This document shows, one piece after another, positions 1 to 8,601 of a stretch of DNA of 64,000 bases (the first letter of the stretch is position 1; each line of letters starts with the position of its first letter). The notes under the pieces are model-generated. The model ran no database searches. It worked only from the letters and a program-made list of their open reading frames with translations, and was not told the DNA's origin. Position numbers and translations under genes: made by a program. The DNA comes from Fortiea sp. LEGE XX443 (GTDB lineage: Bacteria > Cyanobacteriota > Cyanobacteriia > Cyanobacteriales > Nostocaceae): assembly GCF_015206815.1 (NCBI RefSeq), contig NZ_JADEXZ010000026.1:1-64000 (forward strand), written 5' to 3'.

Positions 1-1
1 C

Positions 2-196
2 TTTGCTCCTAACTGCCCATCCCAAAATCCTATAGAAGATATTTGGTTACAAGCAAAAACCTGGGTTAGACGTTTTTGCGCTTTAATTCCAACATTCTCT
101 CATTTAAAGTGGATGTTTGAGTGGTTTCTCCGAAACACTACCTTTGATTTTCTCTCTCTCCAGATGTACGGAGCTTTTTCAGAAATCAAATACTAG
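2..196 (+). mobile_element. IS630-type transposase, C-terminal end (cut by window edge)
   Basis: The frame is open from the window edge to a TAG at 194-196 and gives 64 residues. It begins FAPNCPSQNPIEDIWLQAK, which matches the last catalytic-acid region of IS630/Tc1-type DDE transposases (PxNPIExxW), followed by a short helical tail. The rest lies upstream of the window, so it is not possible to say whether the element is intact. No terminal inverted repeat was recognised just after the stop. The neighbouring Uma2 fragment suggests a decayed region. Family call is from memory of the motif, not from a search. Confidence 0.7.
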
Positions 197-501
197 TCCT
201 ATACATCAAAACTATACAGCAATTCTCATTCTGAGAATAATTACTTGCTATTTAGTAATCGAGAATAAATTTGATGAAATAAAAGATTTAAACTAGGATT
301 TCAGACTCCAAAACAATCAACACCTTCTCCTCTAAATCAGTCAAATAAGACCGCTTCAGCTTCCCCAACGATTCCAAAAACCTCTATACTTGTCCGAAAT
401 ATTAACTTAGAAAAAGAAAAATGGTAAAACGGTAAATTGAGCGTCTACCATTTTTCATAATTAGTTATGGTTTTCGATTATAGTTAGTTTTGCCGCTCTA
501 G
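197..501. other. Non-coding, AT-rich gap with one hairpin
   Basis: No supported gene lies here. A 10-bp perfect inverted repeat (AAAAATGGTA at 417-426 and TACCATTTTT at 446-455) could form a hairpin. It may belong to the boundary of the transposase element or be a terminator; nothing decides between these. Confidence 0.4.
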
Positions 502-759
502 GATATAACTCATACGGATGTTAATAAAACACAACTATATCAGGAAATGAAAGTGCCTGAATTTTGGCGCTATAATGGTACAAAATTAACTATTTATCTC
601 TTATATCAAGGTGAATATCAAGCATCAGCAACTAGCGCGACATTTTCCATATTAACTAAATCAATGGTTTACGAGTTTTTAGCACAATGCAAAACTCAGG
701 GAGAAACTCAAACTAAACGTGCTTTCCGTAAGATGTTGCAAGCACAACTCCAGCAGTAG
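502..759 (+). pseudogene. Uma2-family nuclease, C-terminal remnant
   Basis: An ATG at 547 would give a 70-residue protein, but the frame is open back to a TAG at 499-501. The residues before that ATG (DITHTDVNKTQLYQEM) continue into VPEFWRYNG, which is the conserved C-terminal half of the Uma2/DUF820 PD-(D/E)XK family (normally about 190 residues; typical pattern LEIDITHxxxNKxxLYxxxGVPEFWRYDG). The N-terminal half with the first catalytic acids is missing. This is therefore a truncated copy and not a small gene with its own start. Uma2 genes are abundant and often fragmentary in Nostocales. Confidence 0.75.
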
Positions 760-796
760 TTAATCAAATCGCTCTTAATTTTATTAGATTTTAACT

Positions 797-1276
797 ATGC
801 AGACACCACCAAGCAAACAAACAAATCTCTATGAAACTGATTTTTATGCTTGGACTCAGCAACAAGCTCACTTACTCCGTCATCAACAATGGTATCAACT
901 TGACTTGTCTAATTTAATCGAGGAAATTGAATCGTTGGGAAGAAAAGAACGTCAAGAATTACGAAATCGTCTCAGTGTATTAACTGGACATTTGTTGAAA
1001 TGGGAATATCAACCTACTAAACGTAGTCGTAGCTGGTTAGCTACAATTCGCATTCAACGGCGTGAAATACTTAAATTATTAGGCGAAAATCCTAGTTTAC
1101 AGCCTTACTTGGAGGCAGCACTTCAGGAAACTTACGAAAACGCCAAGGATTTAGCATCAGGAGAAACGAATCTACCACTCTCAACTTTTCCTCAGAAATC
1201 TTCGTATTCATTGGCGGAAATTTTCGCTGAAAGCTTTTATCCCGGCGAATCTGCAAGCGATGATTTAATGGAATAG
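797..1276 (+). CDS. DUF29 domain-containing protein
   Basis: The 159-residue product matches the DUF29 family, which is very common in cyanobacteria. Visible hallmarks are LYETDFYAWT near the N-terminus, the DLSNLIEEIESLG segment around residues 38-50, the HLLKWEYQP helix around 65-73, the SW..TI..QR core around 79-88, and a C-terminal FPGE-like end (SFYPGE). Length is normal for the family. The protein is soluble and helical with no signal peptide. No function is established; the family often sits near toxin-antitoxin and mobile genes, which fits the adjacent Uma2 and transposase remnants. The ATG lies 38 bp after the Uma2 stop. Confidence 0.85.
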   Translation: MQTPPSKQTNLYETDFYAWTQQQAHLLRHQQWYQLDLSNLIEEIESLGRKERQELRNRLSVLTGHLLKWEYQPTKRSRSWLATIRIQRREILKLLGENPSLQPYLEAALQETYENAKDLASGETNLPLSTFPQKSSYSLAEIFAESFYPGESASDDLME

Positions 1277-1450
1277 TAGTGATCGCTTGTTTATACCAAA
1301 GATTTTACGGAAGCAGATAAATAACTAACAAGATTCTTTAAAATTTGATATGTTAGATAAATAATTGTATTGCTTGTCTAATTGAAATTCTTTAAGTTTA
1401 TATACTTGATATTAATTTCCACCGTGTGCAATTTGCACCAGGAGGTTCCA

Positions 1451-1651
1451 ATGGTTCACACTTTTGAGGTGTTGGTTGATATTAAGGAATATGCCGATCA
1501 AACCAACAATACCTATCAATGCGGAACGTCACGATACGAGATTAGCGCTGAGTCAAAAGAAAAAGCAGATGGTATGGCACGGGTTCAGGCCAGAAGTGAA
1601 CATCCCAAAGGCACTGAATATGATGTTAGAGTAACCAGGCTACTCAGATAA
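1451..1651 (+). CDS. Small conserved-looking protein of unknown function (66 aa)
   Basis: The frame can be extended upstream to a TTG at 1382, but a perfect AGGAGG at 1440-1445 lies five bases before the ATG at 1451, so that start is preferred. The product begins MVHTFEVLVDIKEYADQ and has an alternating beta-strand/helix pattern (a strand, a Tyr/Cys strand TYQCGTSRYEI, a helix KEKADGMARVQARSEHP, a strand TEYDVRVTRLL). This looks like a compact alpha/beta ferredoxin-like fold. No membrane segment or signal is present. I do not recognise the family. The strong ribosome binding site argues that it is really translated. Confidence 0.6.
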   Translation: MVHTFEVLVDIKEYADQTNNTYQCGTSRYEISAESKEKADGMARVQARSEHPKGTEYDVRVTRLLR

Positions 1652-2061
1652 ATTACACCCTGGATTCAAAAATAAACTTGGTTCTCATTGTTAATTTAGT
1701 TCTGCTGATAGTATTTAAAAGAAACTTTGTTGTGCAGTGTTCCAAAAAATAGCCTTAATGTTTAGTGCAAAGATTTGTTGCTATCTTACAATTTTTGTTG
1801 GAGTTGCAGCAAATTAATATCTGCATAGTTGCGGGGATACTGCATAACTTTTTCGGTGTTGCATAAATGCGGGATGATTTTCTGATATTTATCTCTCAAA
1901 ACCTCTTCTTCTCTACGAGACGCTGCGCGTTGGCGGAAGCCTCTCGTAGAGAATGCGTACTTTGCGTACTTTGCGGTTCATTATTTCATCCCTAAATTCA
2001 GCAACGCTACTTTTTCAACTAAATCAGCACAAATTAAATTCATGTAGCAATAATTTTTGCG
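1652..2061. other. Intergenic region with palindromic dispersed repeat
   Basis: No gene is seen in these 410 bases. The notable part is 1911-1951, where CTCTACGAGA and TCTCGTAGAG form a perfect 10-bp stem around a loop containing CGCTGCGCGTTGGCGGAAGC. Elements of this GAGACGCTGCGCG... type are widespread in Nostoc-like genomes. It is followed by the short direct repeat GCGTACTTTGCGTACTTTGCG at about 1954-1974. Confidence 0.6.
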
Positions 2062-2736
2062 CTATTGAGATTTTTGCAGCAAGTAATTAACTAACTGTTC
2101 GCCTGCGGTATCGATGTGGCGTTTTAATAATCGCACAGCAGTTTTTGTGTCTTGCTTTTTGCAAGCATCTAACAGTTGATAGTGTTCTTTTTGAGAACGT
2201 TCTTGGTAATCCATTTGTGCCATCTGCACACGCACATAGCGATCGCAATTTACATGCAGGTTTTTCACCATCATCAATAGTCGCGGACGTTCAGCGCTGG
2301 TGTAAAGTGCGGCGTGAAATTCCCAGTTCAGTTGCGCTAACAAACCTGCATCGGTGGCTTGATCGGTTGTTTCGAGAATTACCGCAGCTTTTTCTAAATC
2401 TGCTGTGCTTAATTTAGGGATTGCTAACTGCATCGCTTTCACTTCCAAAGCACTGCGAATTTCACAAATTTCTTGCGCTTCAGTGGCTGTCAGCACTGAT
2501 ACCATCGCACCACGGTTTAGATGCAGTGTCACCAAACCTTCCGCTTCCAATTGTCGCAAGGCTTCCCGTACAGGAATGCGACTCACTCCAAATTGCGTGG
2601 CGATTTCATCTTGTCTGAGAGATTGTCCTTCTTGAAAAATGCCGCGCAAAATTGCTTCCCGTAAGGCATCGGCAATTAAATCGGGGGTGCTGCGTTGTTG
2701 TTGCAGCACATTGGCTGCTAAATCATTTAAGTTCAT
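2062..2736 (-). CDS. GntR-family (FCD subfamily) transcriptional regulator
   Basis: The 224-residue product has an N-terminal winged helix (about residues 8-75) with the GntR signature: [48 protein letters not shown]-terminal all-helical FCD ligand domain (about 85-215) follows, with the metal/ligand histidine and acidic residues of the subfamily (for example EFHAAL). Length is normal. It is divergent from leuA with only 87 bp between the start codons, and that gap carries two identical palindromes. I infer autoregulation and control of leuA. FCD regulators usually sense small organic acids; 2-isopropylmalate or a 2-oxo acid would fit the context but is a guess. Confidence 0.88.
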   Translation of the reverse strand: MNLNDLAANVLQQQRSTPDLIADALREAILRGIFQEGQSLRQDEIATQFGVSRIPVREALRQLEAEGLVTLHLNRGAMVSVLTATEAQEICEIRSALEVKAMQLAIPKLSTADLEKAAVILETTDQATDAGLLAQLNWEFHAALYTSAERPRLLMMVKNLHVNCDRYVRVQMAQMDYQERSQKEHYQLLDACKKQDTKTAVRLLKRHIDTAGEQLVNYLLQKSQ

Positions 2737-2744
2737 ATTTTATA

Positions 2745-2775
2745 TTGTATACAAAATCCAAAAGATTGTATACAA
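2745..2775. promoter_or_regulatory. Twin GntR operators between regulator and leuA
   Basis: Two identical perfect palindromes TTGTATACAA lie at 2745-2754 and 2766-2775, so equivalent bases are exactly 21 bp apart (two helical turns). The first is 8 bp before the regulator ATG and the second ends 48 bp before the leuA ATG. ATTGTATACAAT-like palindromes are typical FCD-GntR sites. The position would block both promoters. Confidence 0.75.
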
Positions 2776-2823
2776 TATCCAAAGCTACAAATAAAAATTC
2801 CCTTAACCAAACGGGAGACAGTT

Positions 2824-4431
2824 ATGAGCATTGCATCTCAAGCAACAGACAGAGTTATCATCTTCGACACCACCTTGCGGGATGGCGAACAATCCCCTGG
2901 TGCAACCCTGAACGTAGAAGAGAAATTAGCGATCGCTCATCAACTGAAACTCCTTGGTGTAGATGTCATAGAAGCTGGTTTTGCCATTGCTAGTCCGGGA
3001 GATTTTCAAGCCGTCAAAACCATTGCCGAACAAGTCGGGACACCAGACGGGCCAATCATTTGCAGTTTAGCTAGAGCCATTCGTCAAGATATTCAAGCCG
3101 CCGCCGAAGCTTTAAAACCAGCAGCACATCCGCGAATTCACACAATGATTTCCACCTCTGATATTCACCTGCAATATCAGTTAAAAAAAACCCGCAGCGA
3201 AGTATTGGCGATCGCACAAGAAATGGTCACCTATGCGAAATCTTTTGTAGATGATGTAGAATTCTCACCAATGGATGCCAGCCGCACTGAACCAGAGTTT
3301 TTATATCAGGTGTTAGAGGGTGCGATCGCCGCCGGTGCAACCACAATCAATATTCCTGATACAGTGGGTTACTGTACACCTAAAGACATAGGAATTCTGA
3401 TTCAGGGAATTCGGGAAAACGTACCAAATATTGACAGAGTAATTCTTTCCATTCATACCCAAAATGATTTGGGTTTGGCAACAGCTAACGCTTTAGCCGC
3501 GATCGAAAATGGTGTGCGTCAAGTGGAGTGTACAATTAACGGCATCGGAGAACGCGCCGGGAATGCTGCACTAGAAGAAATTGTCATGGCTTTGCAGGTA
3601 CGCAAACATTATTTCAATTCTTACTTTGGCCGTCCTGTTAATGCTGATGCACCACTCACCAACATCAAAACTCAGGAGATTTACAAAACTTCTTCTTTGG
3701 TTTCTCAATTAACCGGGATGCTGATTCAACCCAATAAAGCCATTGTAGGAGCTAACGCTTTCGCCCATGAATCTGGTATTCATCAAGATGGCATCATCAA
3801 GCATCGCCAAACCTACGAAATCATGGAGGCTGCATCGATTGGTTTGCCAGAAAATCGTATTGTTTTAGGCAAGCACTCTGGACGAAATGCGTTTCGTACA
3901 AGGTTGAAGGAATTAGGATTTGAATTGAGTGACGCAGACTTAAACAAAGCCTTCAACCGATTTAAAGAAGTTGCAGACAAGAAAAAAGAAATATCGGATT
4001 GGGATTTAGAAGTGATCGTTCGGGATGAAACTCAAAATCAGGTAGAAAGCGGCTTTCAACTCGAACACATCCAAGTGGTTTGCGGTGACTGCACATGTCC
4101 AACAGCAACTATTACAGTTGTGACTCCTGATGGCAAAATCCTCACCGATGCAAGTGTAGGTACAGGGCCAGTAGATGCAGTTTATCAAGCGATGAATCGC
4201 TTAGTACAAATTCCCAATCAACTAATTGAGTTTTCTGTGCAATCAGTAACTGGTGGAATTGATGCCTTGGGAACAGTAACAATTCGCTTGGCACATCAAG
4301 ATAAGATATTTTCTGGGCAAGCATCTGACACTGATATTGTAGTAGCCGCGGCTTACGCTCATCTCAATGCTTTAAATCGTCTTTATCGTTATTTGCAAAC
4401 TCAAAGAATCCCGGCTCAGGTGAGGGTGTAG
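2824..4431 (+). CDS. leuA: 2-isopropylmalate synthase
   Basis: It condenses acetyl-CoA with 2-oxoisovalerate in the first committed step of leucine synthesis. The 535-residue protein has the DRE-TIM aldolase-type domain at about 10-275, with the signature [12 protein letters not shown] (about 16-27), the metal-binding HTQND around 219-223 and NGIGERAGN around 238-246. A linker with HESGIHQDG follows, then a C-terminal regulatory LeuA dimer domain (about 390-520) rich in Gly/Ala/Val. Homocitrate synthase (NifV) lacks this C-terminal domain, so length and architecture favour LeuA. The ATG has GGGAGA 5 bp upstream. Transcription probably starts in the gap carrying the two GntR palindromes. Confidence 0.95.
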   Translation: MSIASQATDRVIIFDTTLRDGEQSPGATLNVEEKLAIAHQLKLLGVDVIEAGFAIASPGDFQAVKTIAEQVGTPDGPIICSLARAIRQDIQAAAEALKPAAHPRIHTMISTSDIHLQYQLKKTRSEVLAIAQEMVTYAKSFVDDVEFSPMDASRTEPEFLYQVLEGAIAAGATTINIPDTVGYCTPKDIGILIQGIRENVPNIDRVILSIHTQNDLGLATANALAAIENGVRQVECTINGIGERAGNAALEEIVMALQVRKHYFNSYFGRPVNADAPLTNIKTQEIYKTSSLVSQLTGMLIQPNKAIVGANAFAHESGIHQDGIIKHRQTYEIMEAASIGLPENRIVLGKHSGRNAFRTRLKELGFELSDADLNKAFNRFKEVADKKKEISDWDLEVIVRDETQNQVESGFQLEHIQVVCGDCTCPTATITVVTPDGKILTDASVGTGPVDAVYQAMNRLVQIPNQLIEFSVQSVTGGIDALGTVTIRLAHQDKIFSGQASDTDIVVAAAYAHLNALNRLYRYLQTQRIPAQVRV

Positions 4432-4456
4432 GAATCGAGAATATTAATTGTAAGAC

Positions 4457-4603
4457 TGACAATGTGATTGTATCAGTCTGCAATTTGATTGTATCGTCCT
4501 GCAATGCGATTGTATCAGTCTGCAATTTGATTGTATCGTCTGGCAATGCGATCGTATTGCCTGCATTGCGATTGTATCGTCTTGCAATGCGATCGCATCG
4601 ACT
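4457..4603. repeat. Seven-copy 21-bp tandem array downstream of leuA
   Basis: Seven units of exactly 21 bp start at 4457, 4478, 4499, 4520, 4541, 4562 and 4583. The shared core is CAATNNGATTGTATCGTC; alternate units end in CGTC or CAGT, giving a 42-bp higher-order period. Units diverge gradually at the 3' end, where GATTGTATC becomes GATCGTATT and GATCGCATC. The array has no spacers, so it is not a CRISPR array. It lies between leuA and its terminator. Confidence 0.85.
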
Positions 4604-4627
4604 GACTATTCAATTGCAAAGCATAAA

Positions 4628-4652
4628 AAAGGGATGATTCACTCATCCCTTT
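4628..4652. terminator. Bidirectional hairpin terminator
   Basis: AAAGGGATGA (4628-4637) and TCATCCCTTT (4643-4652) form a perfect 10-bp stem with a 5-base loop, flanked by A/T runs. It sits between the converging leuA and DUF4870 genes and could end both transcripts. Confidence 0.8.
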
Positions 4653-4677
4653 ACCAACTTTATTAAACGCATAACGA

Positions 4678-5052
4678 TTAGAACACCCGGAAAATAAACG
4701 GATAACGGAACGGTTCATCAGGATTGCTGAAGCAGTGTAGCAGCGCCCAAATTGTCAGTCCCCAGTGTAACAAAAAGCCAAAAGCCACAACAGGAAAGAA
4801 CAAAAGTCCACCAATACCAAAAGTGAGCCAAGATAAAACTGCAATTGGTACTCCAATTAAAGTTGCCCAAAACCAAACATTGAAGTGAAAATTTATCGAT
4901 TCTTTGGCGTTACTTTTAACAACAGGGTCATCTGAGATGATGTTAATAACAATGGGTACGCCAATCGAAAAAAATGCTGTACTAAAGAAAATTGCCCCAT
5001 GACACAGAGATGATAGCAGTTTGCGCTTATCAGAATCGTATGAAGTTTGCAT
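4678..5052 (-). CDS. DUF4870 (Tic20-like) membrane protein
   Basis: The 124-residue product matches DUF4870: an N-terminal DKRKLLSSLCHGA segment, a conserved NAKESINFHFN motif after the first membrane helix (about residues 57-67), and further hydrophobic segments around 18-40, 68-88 and 90-112. It ends YPFIFRVF, as family members do. It should be an integral membrane protein with three to four helices. The family is distantly related to Tic20; its bacterial role is unknown. The start ATG at 5052 fits the normal family start just before DKR. Confidence 0.85.
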   Translation of the reverse strand: MQTSYDSDKRKLLSSLCHGAIFFSTAFFSIGVPIVINIISDDPVVKSNAKESINFHFNVWFWATLIGVPIAVLSWLTFGIGGLLFFPVVAFGFLLHWGLTIWALLHCFSNPDEPFRYPFIFRVF

Positions 5053-5567
5053 CCTGGCGGCTCCTCAATTTACTTTCTAGTCTTAATTTTAAAGGATAGT
5101 TGTTAAGTATTGTATGGCAGTTTACCGTACTCGGTAAATTTTATAGCAATCCTAACCGCTGAGATAAGTATGTTTATCCTTTCGCTAGAGTTTTAATTAA
5201 GCCAAAAAATTATAGCAATTTATTTTATAAACAGATGATAACCTTGGGTTAACATTGACAACGCATCAACATTTCTGCATTAAATATAAAGATATTTATT
5301 TAATAATTAGATTTTTTATAAATAAATTCAGTAATCTTACAGAAGCTATTAATATAGTTTCTAAATAATATAAGTGGTTGTATTACTCAAGAAATTGGGT
5401 GATTCACTATTCAGGAATGAGACATCTGCATTTATCAGGGATTATCTTCATTATTGTATTCTTACTTAGTTAAGTTAAGTCATCTACCACTTTTTTAAAT
5501 CTTTTGTTTCTTTTATTTTGATTATTTATTGTTCGCAAATATTAAAATTTCACAAGTAATAATAATT
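5053..5567. other. AT-rich intergenic region with small hairpin
   Basis: No gene is supported. TTTACCG (5121-5127) and CGGTAAA (5132-5138) form a short perfect hairpin upstream of the DUF4870 gene. The rest is AT-rich and probably holds the promoter of the binding-protein/kinase pair that follows. Confidence 0.4.
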
Positions 5568-6449
5568 ATGAAACGCCGAAAACTGCTTAGTTATTCGCTC
5601 CTATTTTTATCTGGTTTTATAACAGCATGTAATTCGAGTAAACAAAATTCGGAGATATCAATAGCTGCTCCAAAAAATCTCAAATTCACAGTCACAGATG
5701 TCAATAATCTTAAAGAATTAGAAGAAGATTATGGAGAATTACGAAAGACATTAGAAGAAGTATTAGGTGTAAAAATTGAGTTTTTTTTAGTTGAAAACCG
5801 GACAGCTGCTGCATCAGCATTAGTATCAGGTAAGCTAGATATTGCTTTTGCAGGCCCTTCAGAATACTTAATTTTAAATGCGAGAGCTAAATCTATTCCC
5901 ATAATCGGTGTCAAGCGTCCTAACTACCATTCAATTATTGTTGTCCGTGCAGATAGCAAAGTTAAATCATTAGCTCAATTACAAGACAAAACAATTGCTA
6001 TGCGAAGCATTGGCTCAACTTCTGGTCATATTGGCCCAACAAAACTACTTATAGATGGTGGGTTAGACCCAAAAAAAGATGTCAAAATTGTCATGTTGGG
6101 GAATAAAGGACTACAAGCCTTAAACAAAGGTGAGGTAGATGCGTGGGTGACGGCATCTGATACATACAACAATGAACTGGCTAAGGAAAAATTGTCAGGG
6201 AAAGATTTTTCTGTAATAGTTAAGGGTTCGCTACTACCTAATGATGTGTTTGTTGGTAGTAACCAACTTACATCTGACTTTGTAGCAGATATGCGATCGC
6301 GGATGCTTGCAAATCAGGATAAACTAATTCAAAGTATTGTAGTGGCTGACAAAAAATTTCAAGGAGCAAGTTTGACAGCAGCAAATGATACTGACTACAA
6401 CATGATTCGTGAAGTTTATCAAAAAATGGGAGAAGGAAGTTTTCTTTAG
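5568..6449 (+). CDS. PhnD/PtxB-like substrate-binding lipoprotein
   Basis: The frame opens at 5529, but the ATG at 5568 gives a proper lipoprotein signal: MKRRK, a hydrophobic stretch and the lipobox-like FITAC, with the lipidated Cys near residue 21. The mature part is a PhnD-type periplasmic binding protein (about 270 residues). It shows GKLDIAFAGPSEYL, a strand-turn with NYHSIIVVRADS, SLAQLQDKTIAMRSIGSTSGH and GEVDAWVTASD, all standard PhnD landmarks. Such proteins normally feed phosphonate/phosphite ABC transporters, but no permease or ATPase gene is nearby. Instead a membrane histidine kinase starts 23 bp downstream. I infer that it serves as an extracytoplasmic sensor for that kinase. 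The ligand is unknown. Confidence 0.85.
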   Translation: MKRRKLLSYSLLFLSGFITACNSSKQNSEISIAAPKNLKFTVTDVNNLKELEEDYGELRKTLEEVLGVKIEFFLVENRTAAASALVSGKLDIAFAGPSEYLILNARAKSIPIIGVKRPNYHSIIVVRADSKVKSLAQLQDKTIAMRSIGSTSGHIGPTKLLIDGGLDPKKDVKIVMLGNKGLQALNKGEVDAWVTASDTYNNELAKEKLSGKDFSVIVKGSLLPNDVFVGSNQLTSDFVADMRSRMLANQDKLIQSIVVADKKFQGASLTAANDTDYNMIREVYQKMGEGSFL

Positions 6450-6472
6450 ATAGTATTCAAATTCTTAAATAA

Positions 6473-8332
6473 ATGAGCGCTGCTAAAAAAAATGGTTTTA
6501 AAAAAGTTTTAATCTGGCTATTTAAATTAAGTAATCACTGGAGCATTGCTCAAAAAATTAGTTATGGCTACACTGTAGCAGTTGGGATTACTTTTATAGG
6601 TGCAACAAGTGGTTTACTGTTAGCATACCATTACGAAACTTATGCCCATAAACAGCTAATTCTTGCTTATCAGCAGCAAGCACTATTAAAAGATTTAGAA
6701 AATACGGTAACTAGCGTCAGACTACATCCTCAAAGATTAGTTACCGTATTAGATAATTCAATTTGGCTAGAATTTGAAAAAAATAGATTTTTAGATGAAA
6801 TCTCCCAAGTAAAGCAGAAAATAGCGGAACTAGACAATTTTATAAATATTTATCAAAATGATTTATTATTAAATCACGGAGATTTACATAATTTATTGCA
6901 TAGTTATGAAAAAAGCACAGAGATATATACAAAGATTGTAAAAGATTTTTGGCAACAGATTGAGCAAAAAAGCTCATTATTACAAAAGAATAAAAATCAG
7001 CAACAAAAAATATTAAATTTTCTAAATATAGAAAAAACAACTAATATTCCCGTGCAATTTGAACAACTATCAGACGAGTTAACTCGGCTGATAGGACATG
7101 CTGAACTTCAAAAACAGTACGCAAATACTAGCTTTTATAATGCTCAAAAATTGCGAGTGAAAGTTATTGTAGGAAGTATGCTAGTATCAGTTGCGATCGC
7201 TGCAATACTCGCGCTATATACCAGCAATTTAATTGCTCACCCTTTACAAGTAGTTACTAGCGTTGCAAGGAAGATTACCCAAGAATCAAATTTTCAACTC
7301 AGAGCGCATGTCACAAGTAAAGATGAAGTCGGGACATTAGCTAGTTCTTTAAACCAATTAGTAGAATGGGTAGGAGATTATACTCAGGAACTAGAATTAG
7401 CTCGCCAAACTTTAGAGCAACGGGTAGAAGAACGCACCCAAGAACTAGAATTAGCTCGTCAAACTTTAGAACAACGAGTAGAAGAACGTACTCAGGAACT
7501 ACAAAAAATACTGCAAGATTTAAAAGAAACTCAAGGGCAATTAATTCAAACAGAAAAAATGTCTTCTCTAGGGCAGATGGTAGCAGGTATAGCTCACGAG
7601 ATTAATAACCCTGTTAATTTTATTTATGGTAATATTCAATGTGCTGATGAATATATTAAAGATTTATTGCAATTAGTAGATTTGTATCAACAACAATATC
7701 CAGAGCCAAGCTGTATCATTGCAGAAAAAATTGAAGATATTGATTTAACATTTATTAGTCAAGATTTATCTAATTTACTTTCATCCATGAAAATGGGAGC
7801 GCAACGAATTCGTGAGATTGTATTATCTTTACGTAACTTTTCCCGCTTAGACGAAGCTGATATGAAAGAGGTAGATATTCATGAAGGCATTGATAATACT
7901 TTATTAATTTTAAATCACAAAATAAAGTCAGAAATAAATATTATTAAAAATTATCATGATCTACCTTTAATTGAATGCTATCCAGCACAGCTTAATCAGG
8001 TATTTATGAATATTTTAAGTAATGCTATAGATGCTTTGACAGAGAAAGATAGTAATACAAAAAAACAAATTATAATAGATACATTAAAAATAAATAATAA
8101 TTGCATCAAGGTTAGCATCAAAGATAATGGTCATGGAATTCCGTTAGCTATTAAGCATAAACTTTTTGACCCTTTTTTCACAACTAAACCAGTAGGTAAA
8201 GGAACTGGCTTGGGTTTGAGTATTTGTTATCAGATAGTTGAAAAACATCAAGGTAAAATAGAAGTGATATCAGAAGTTGGAGAAGGTACAGAGTTTGCGA
8301 TCGCCTTACCAATAAAAACACAACTAAACTAG
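6473..8332 (+). CDS. Membrane HAMP histidine kinase
   Basis: The 619-residue protein has TM1 (about 34-52), an extracytoplasmic helical sensor region (about 53-228), TM2 (about 229-250) and a HAMP linker (about 250-305). A coiled coil containing an exact 18-residue duplication (304-339) follows, then the dimerisation helix with H375 in GIAHEINNPV and a HATPase_c domain with N-box NAIDAL, G1 box DNGHGIP and FFTTKPVGKGTGLGLS. All catalytic motifs look intact. It follows the PhnD-like lipoprotein by 23 bp and is probably co-transcribed. No intact response regulator is adjacent; a receiver-like remnant may lie just downstream. The helical sensor region with no recognised ligand domain fits sensing through a separate binding protein. 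Confidence 0.92.
   Translation: MSAAKKNGFKKVLIWLFKLSNHWSIAQKISYGYTVAVGITFIGATSGLLLAYHYETYAHKQLILAYQQQALLKDLENTVTSVRLHPQRLVTVLDNSIWLEFEKNRFLDEISQVKQKIAELDNFINIYQNDLLLNHGDLHNLLHSYEKSTEIYTKIVKDFWQQIEQKSSLLQKNKNQQQKILNFLNIEKTTNIPVQFEQLSDELTRLIGHAELQKQYANTSFYNAQKLRVKVIVGSMLVSVAIAAILALYTSNLIAHPLQVVTSVARKITQESNFQLRAHVTSKDEVGTLASSLNQLVEWVGDYTQELELARQTLEQRVEERTQELELARQTLEQRVEERTQELQKILQDLKETQGQLIQTEKMSSLGQMVAGIAHEINNPVNFIYGNIQCADEYIKDLLQLVDLYQQQYPEPSCIIAEKIEDIDLTFISQDLSNLLSSMKMGAQRIREIVLSLRNFSRLDEADMKEVDIHEGIDNTLLILNHKIKSEINIIKNYHDLPLIECYPAQLNQVFMNILSNAIDALTEKDSNTKKQIIIDTLKINNNCIKVSIKDNGHGIPLAIKHKLFDPFFTTKPVGKGTGLGLSICYQIVEKHQGKIEVISEVGEGTEFAIALPIKTQLN
7382..7489 (+). repeat. 54-bp in-frame tandem duplication in the kinase coiled coil
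   Basis: Two adjacent 54-bp units (7382-7435 and 7436-7489) encode the identical 18-residue peptide TQELELARQTLEQRVEER. The DNA copies differ at several third codon positions but not in any amino acid. Confidence 0.9.
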
Positions 8333-8392
8333 CATGTAATGTACTTATGTACAAAATTTGTATAAAATTTTTCATTGCCTAGTACTGGGGTT

Positions 8393-8479
8393 GTGGAGCT
8401 AGACATAATTTTAATGGAAGTACGCGATATGCTGCGCTCAGACGATGACACAAAAATTAGAAATATTGTTGTAAGATAA
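8393..8479 (+). pseudogene. Possible receiver-domain remnant
   Basis: Reading from 8393 to a TAA at 8477-8479 gives VELDIILMEVRDMLRSDDDT and a short tail. DIILMEVR resembles the phosphoacceptor strand of receiver domains (DLILMDVxMP), and MLRSDDDTK resembles the following helix (LRxDxxT). The intervening PxMDG segment is missing. Its position just after a histidine kinase makes a decayed response regulator conceivable. The stretch is short, and the match could be chance. Confidence 0.25.
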
Positions 8480-8601
8480 ACTTATTGCGATTAATGCTAA
8501 CCCTTGCAGATATTGAAAGTTAATTAATCAAGGGAAAGCTATTTTAAAGCAAAAATTGCGAAAAGCGCTAATAAATTAAGTTTATTGATAAATGTTTACA
8601 T

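Noticed and set aside
1382-1450. Longer start (TTG 1382) for the small protein at 1451
   Set aside because: A perfect AGGAGG lies directly before ATG 1451, and the upstream residues look like a chance extension.
2824-4431. Homocitrate synthase (nifV) instead of leuA
   Set aside because: The 535-residue length and the C-terminal LeuA regulatory domain fit leuA; nifV products are about 380 residues.
4457-4603. CRISPR-like array
   Set aside because: Units are contiguous 21-bp repeats without spacers, and no cas gene is present.
4364-4718. Minus-strand frames of 60 and 67 residues with repeated DDTIKLQTDTIALQ-like peptides
   Set aside because: They only translate the 21-bp array and overlap the leuA end; a 42-bp period gives a 14-residue peptide repeat automatically.
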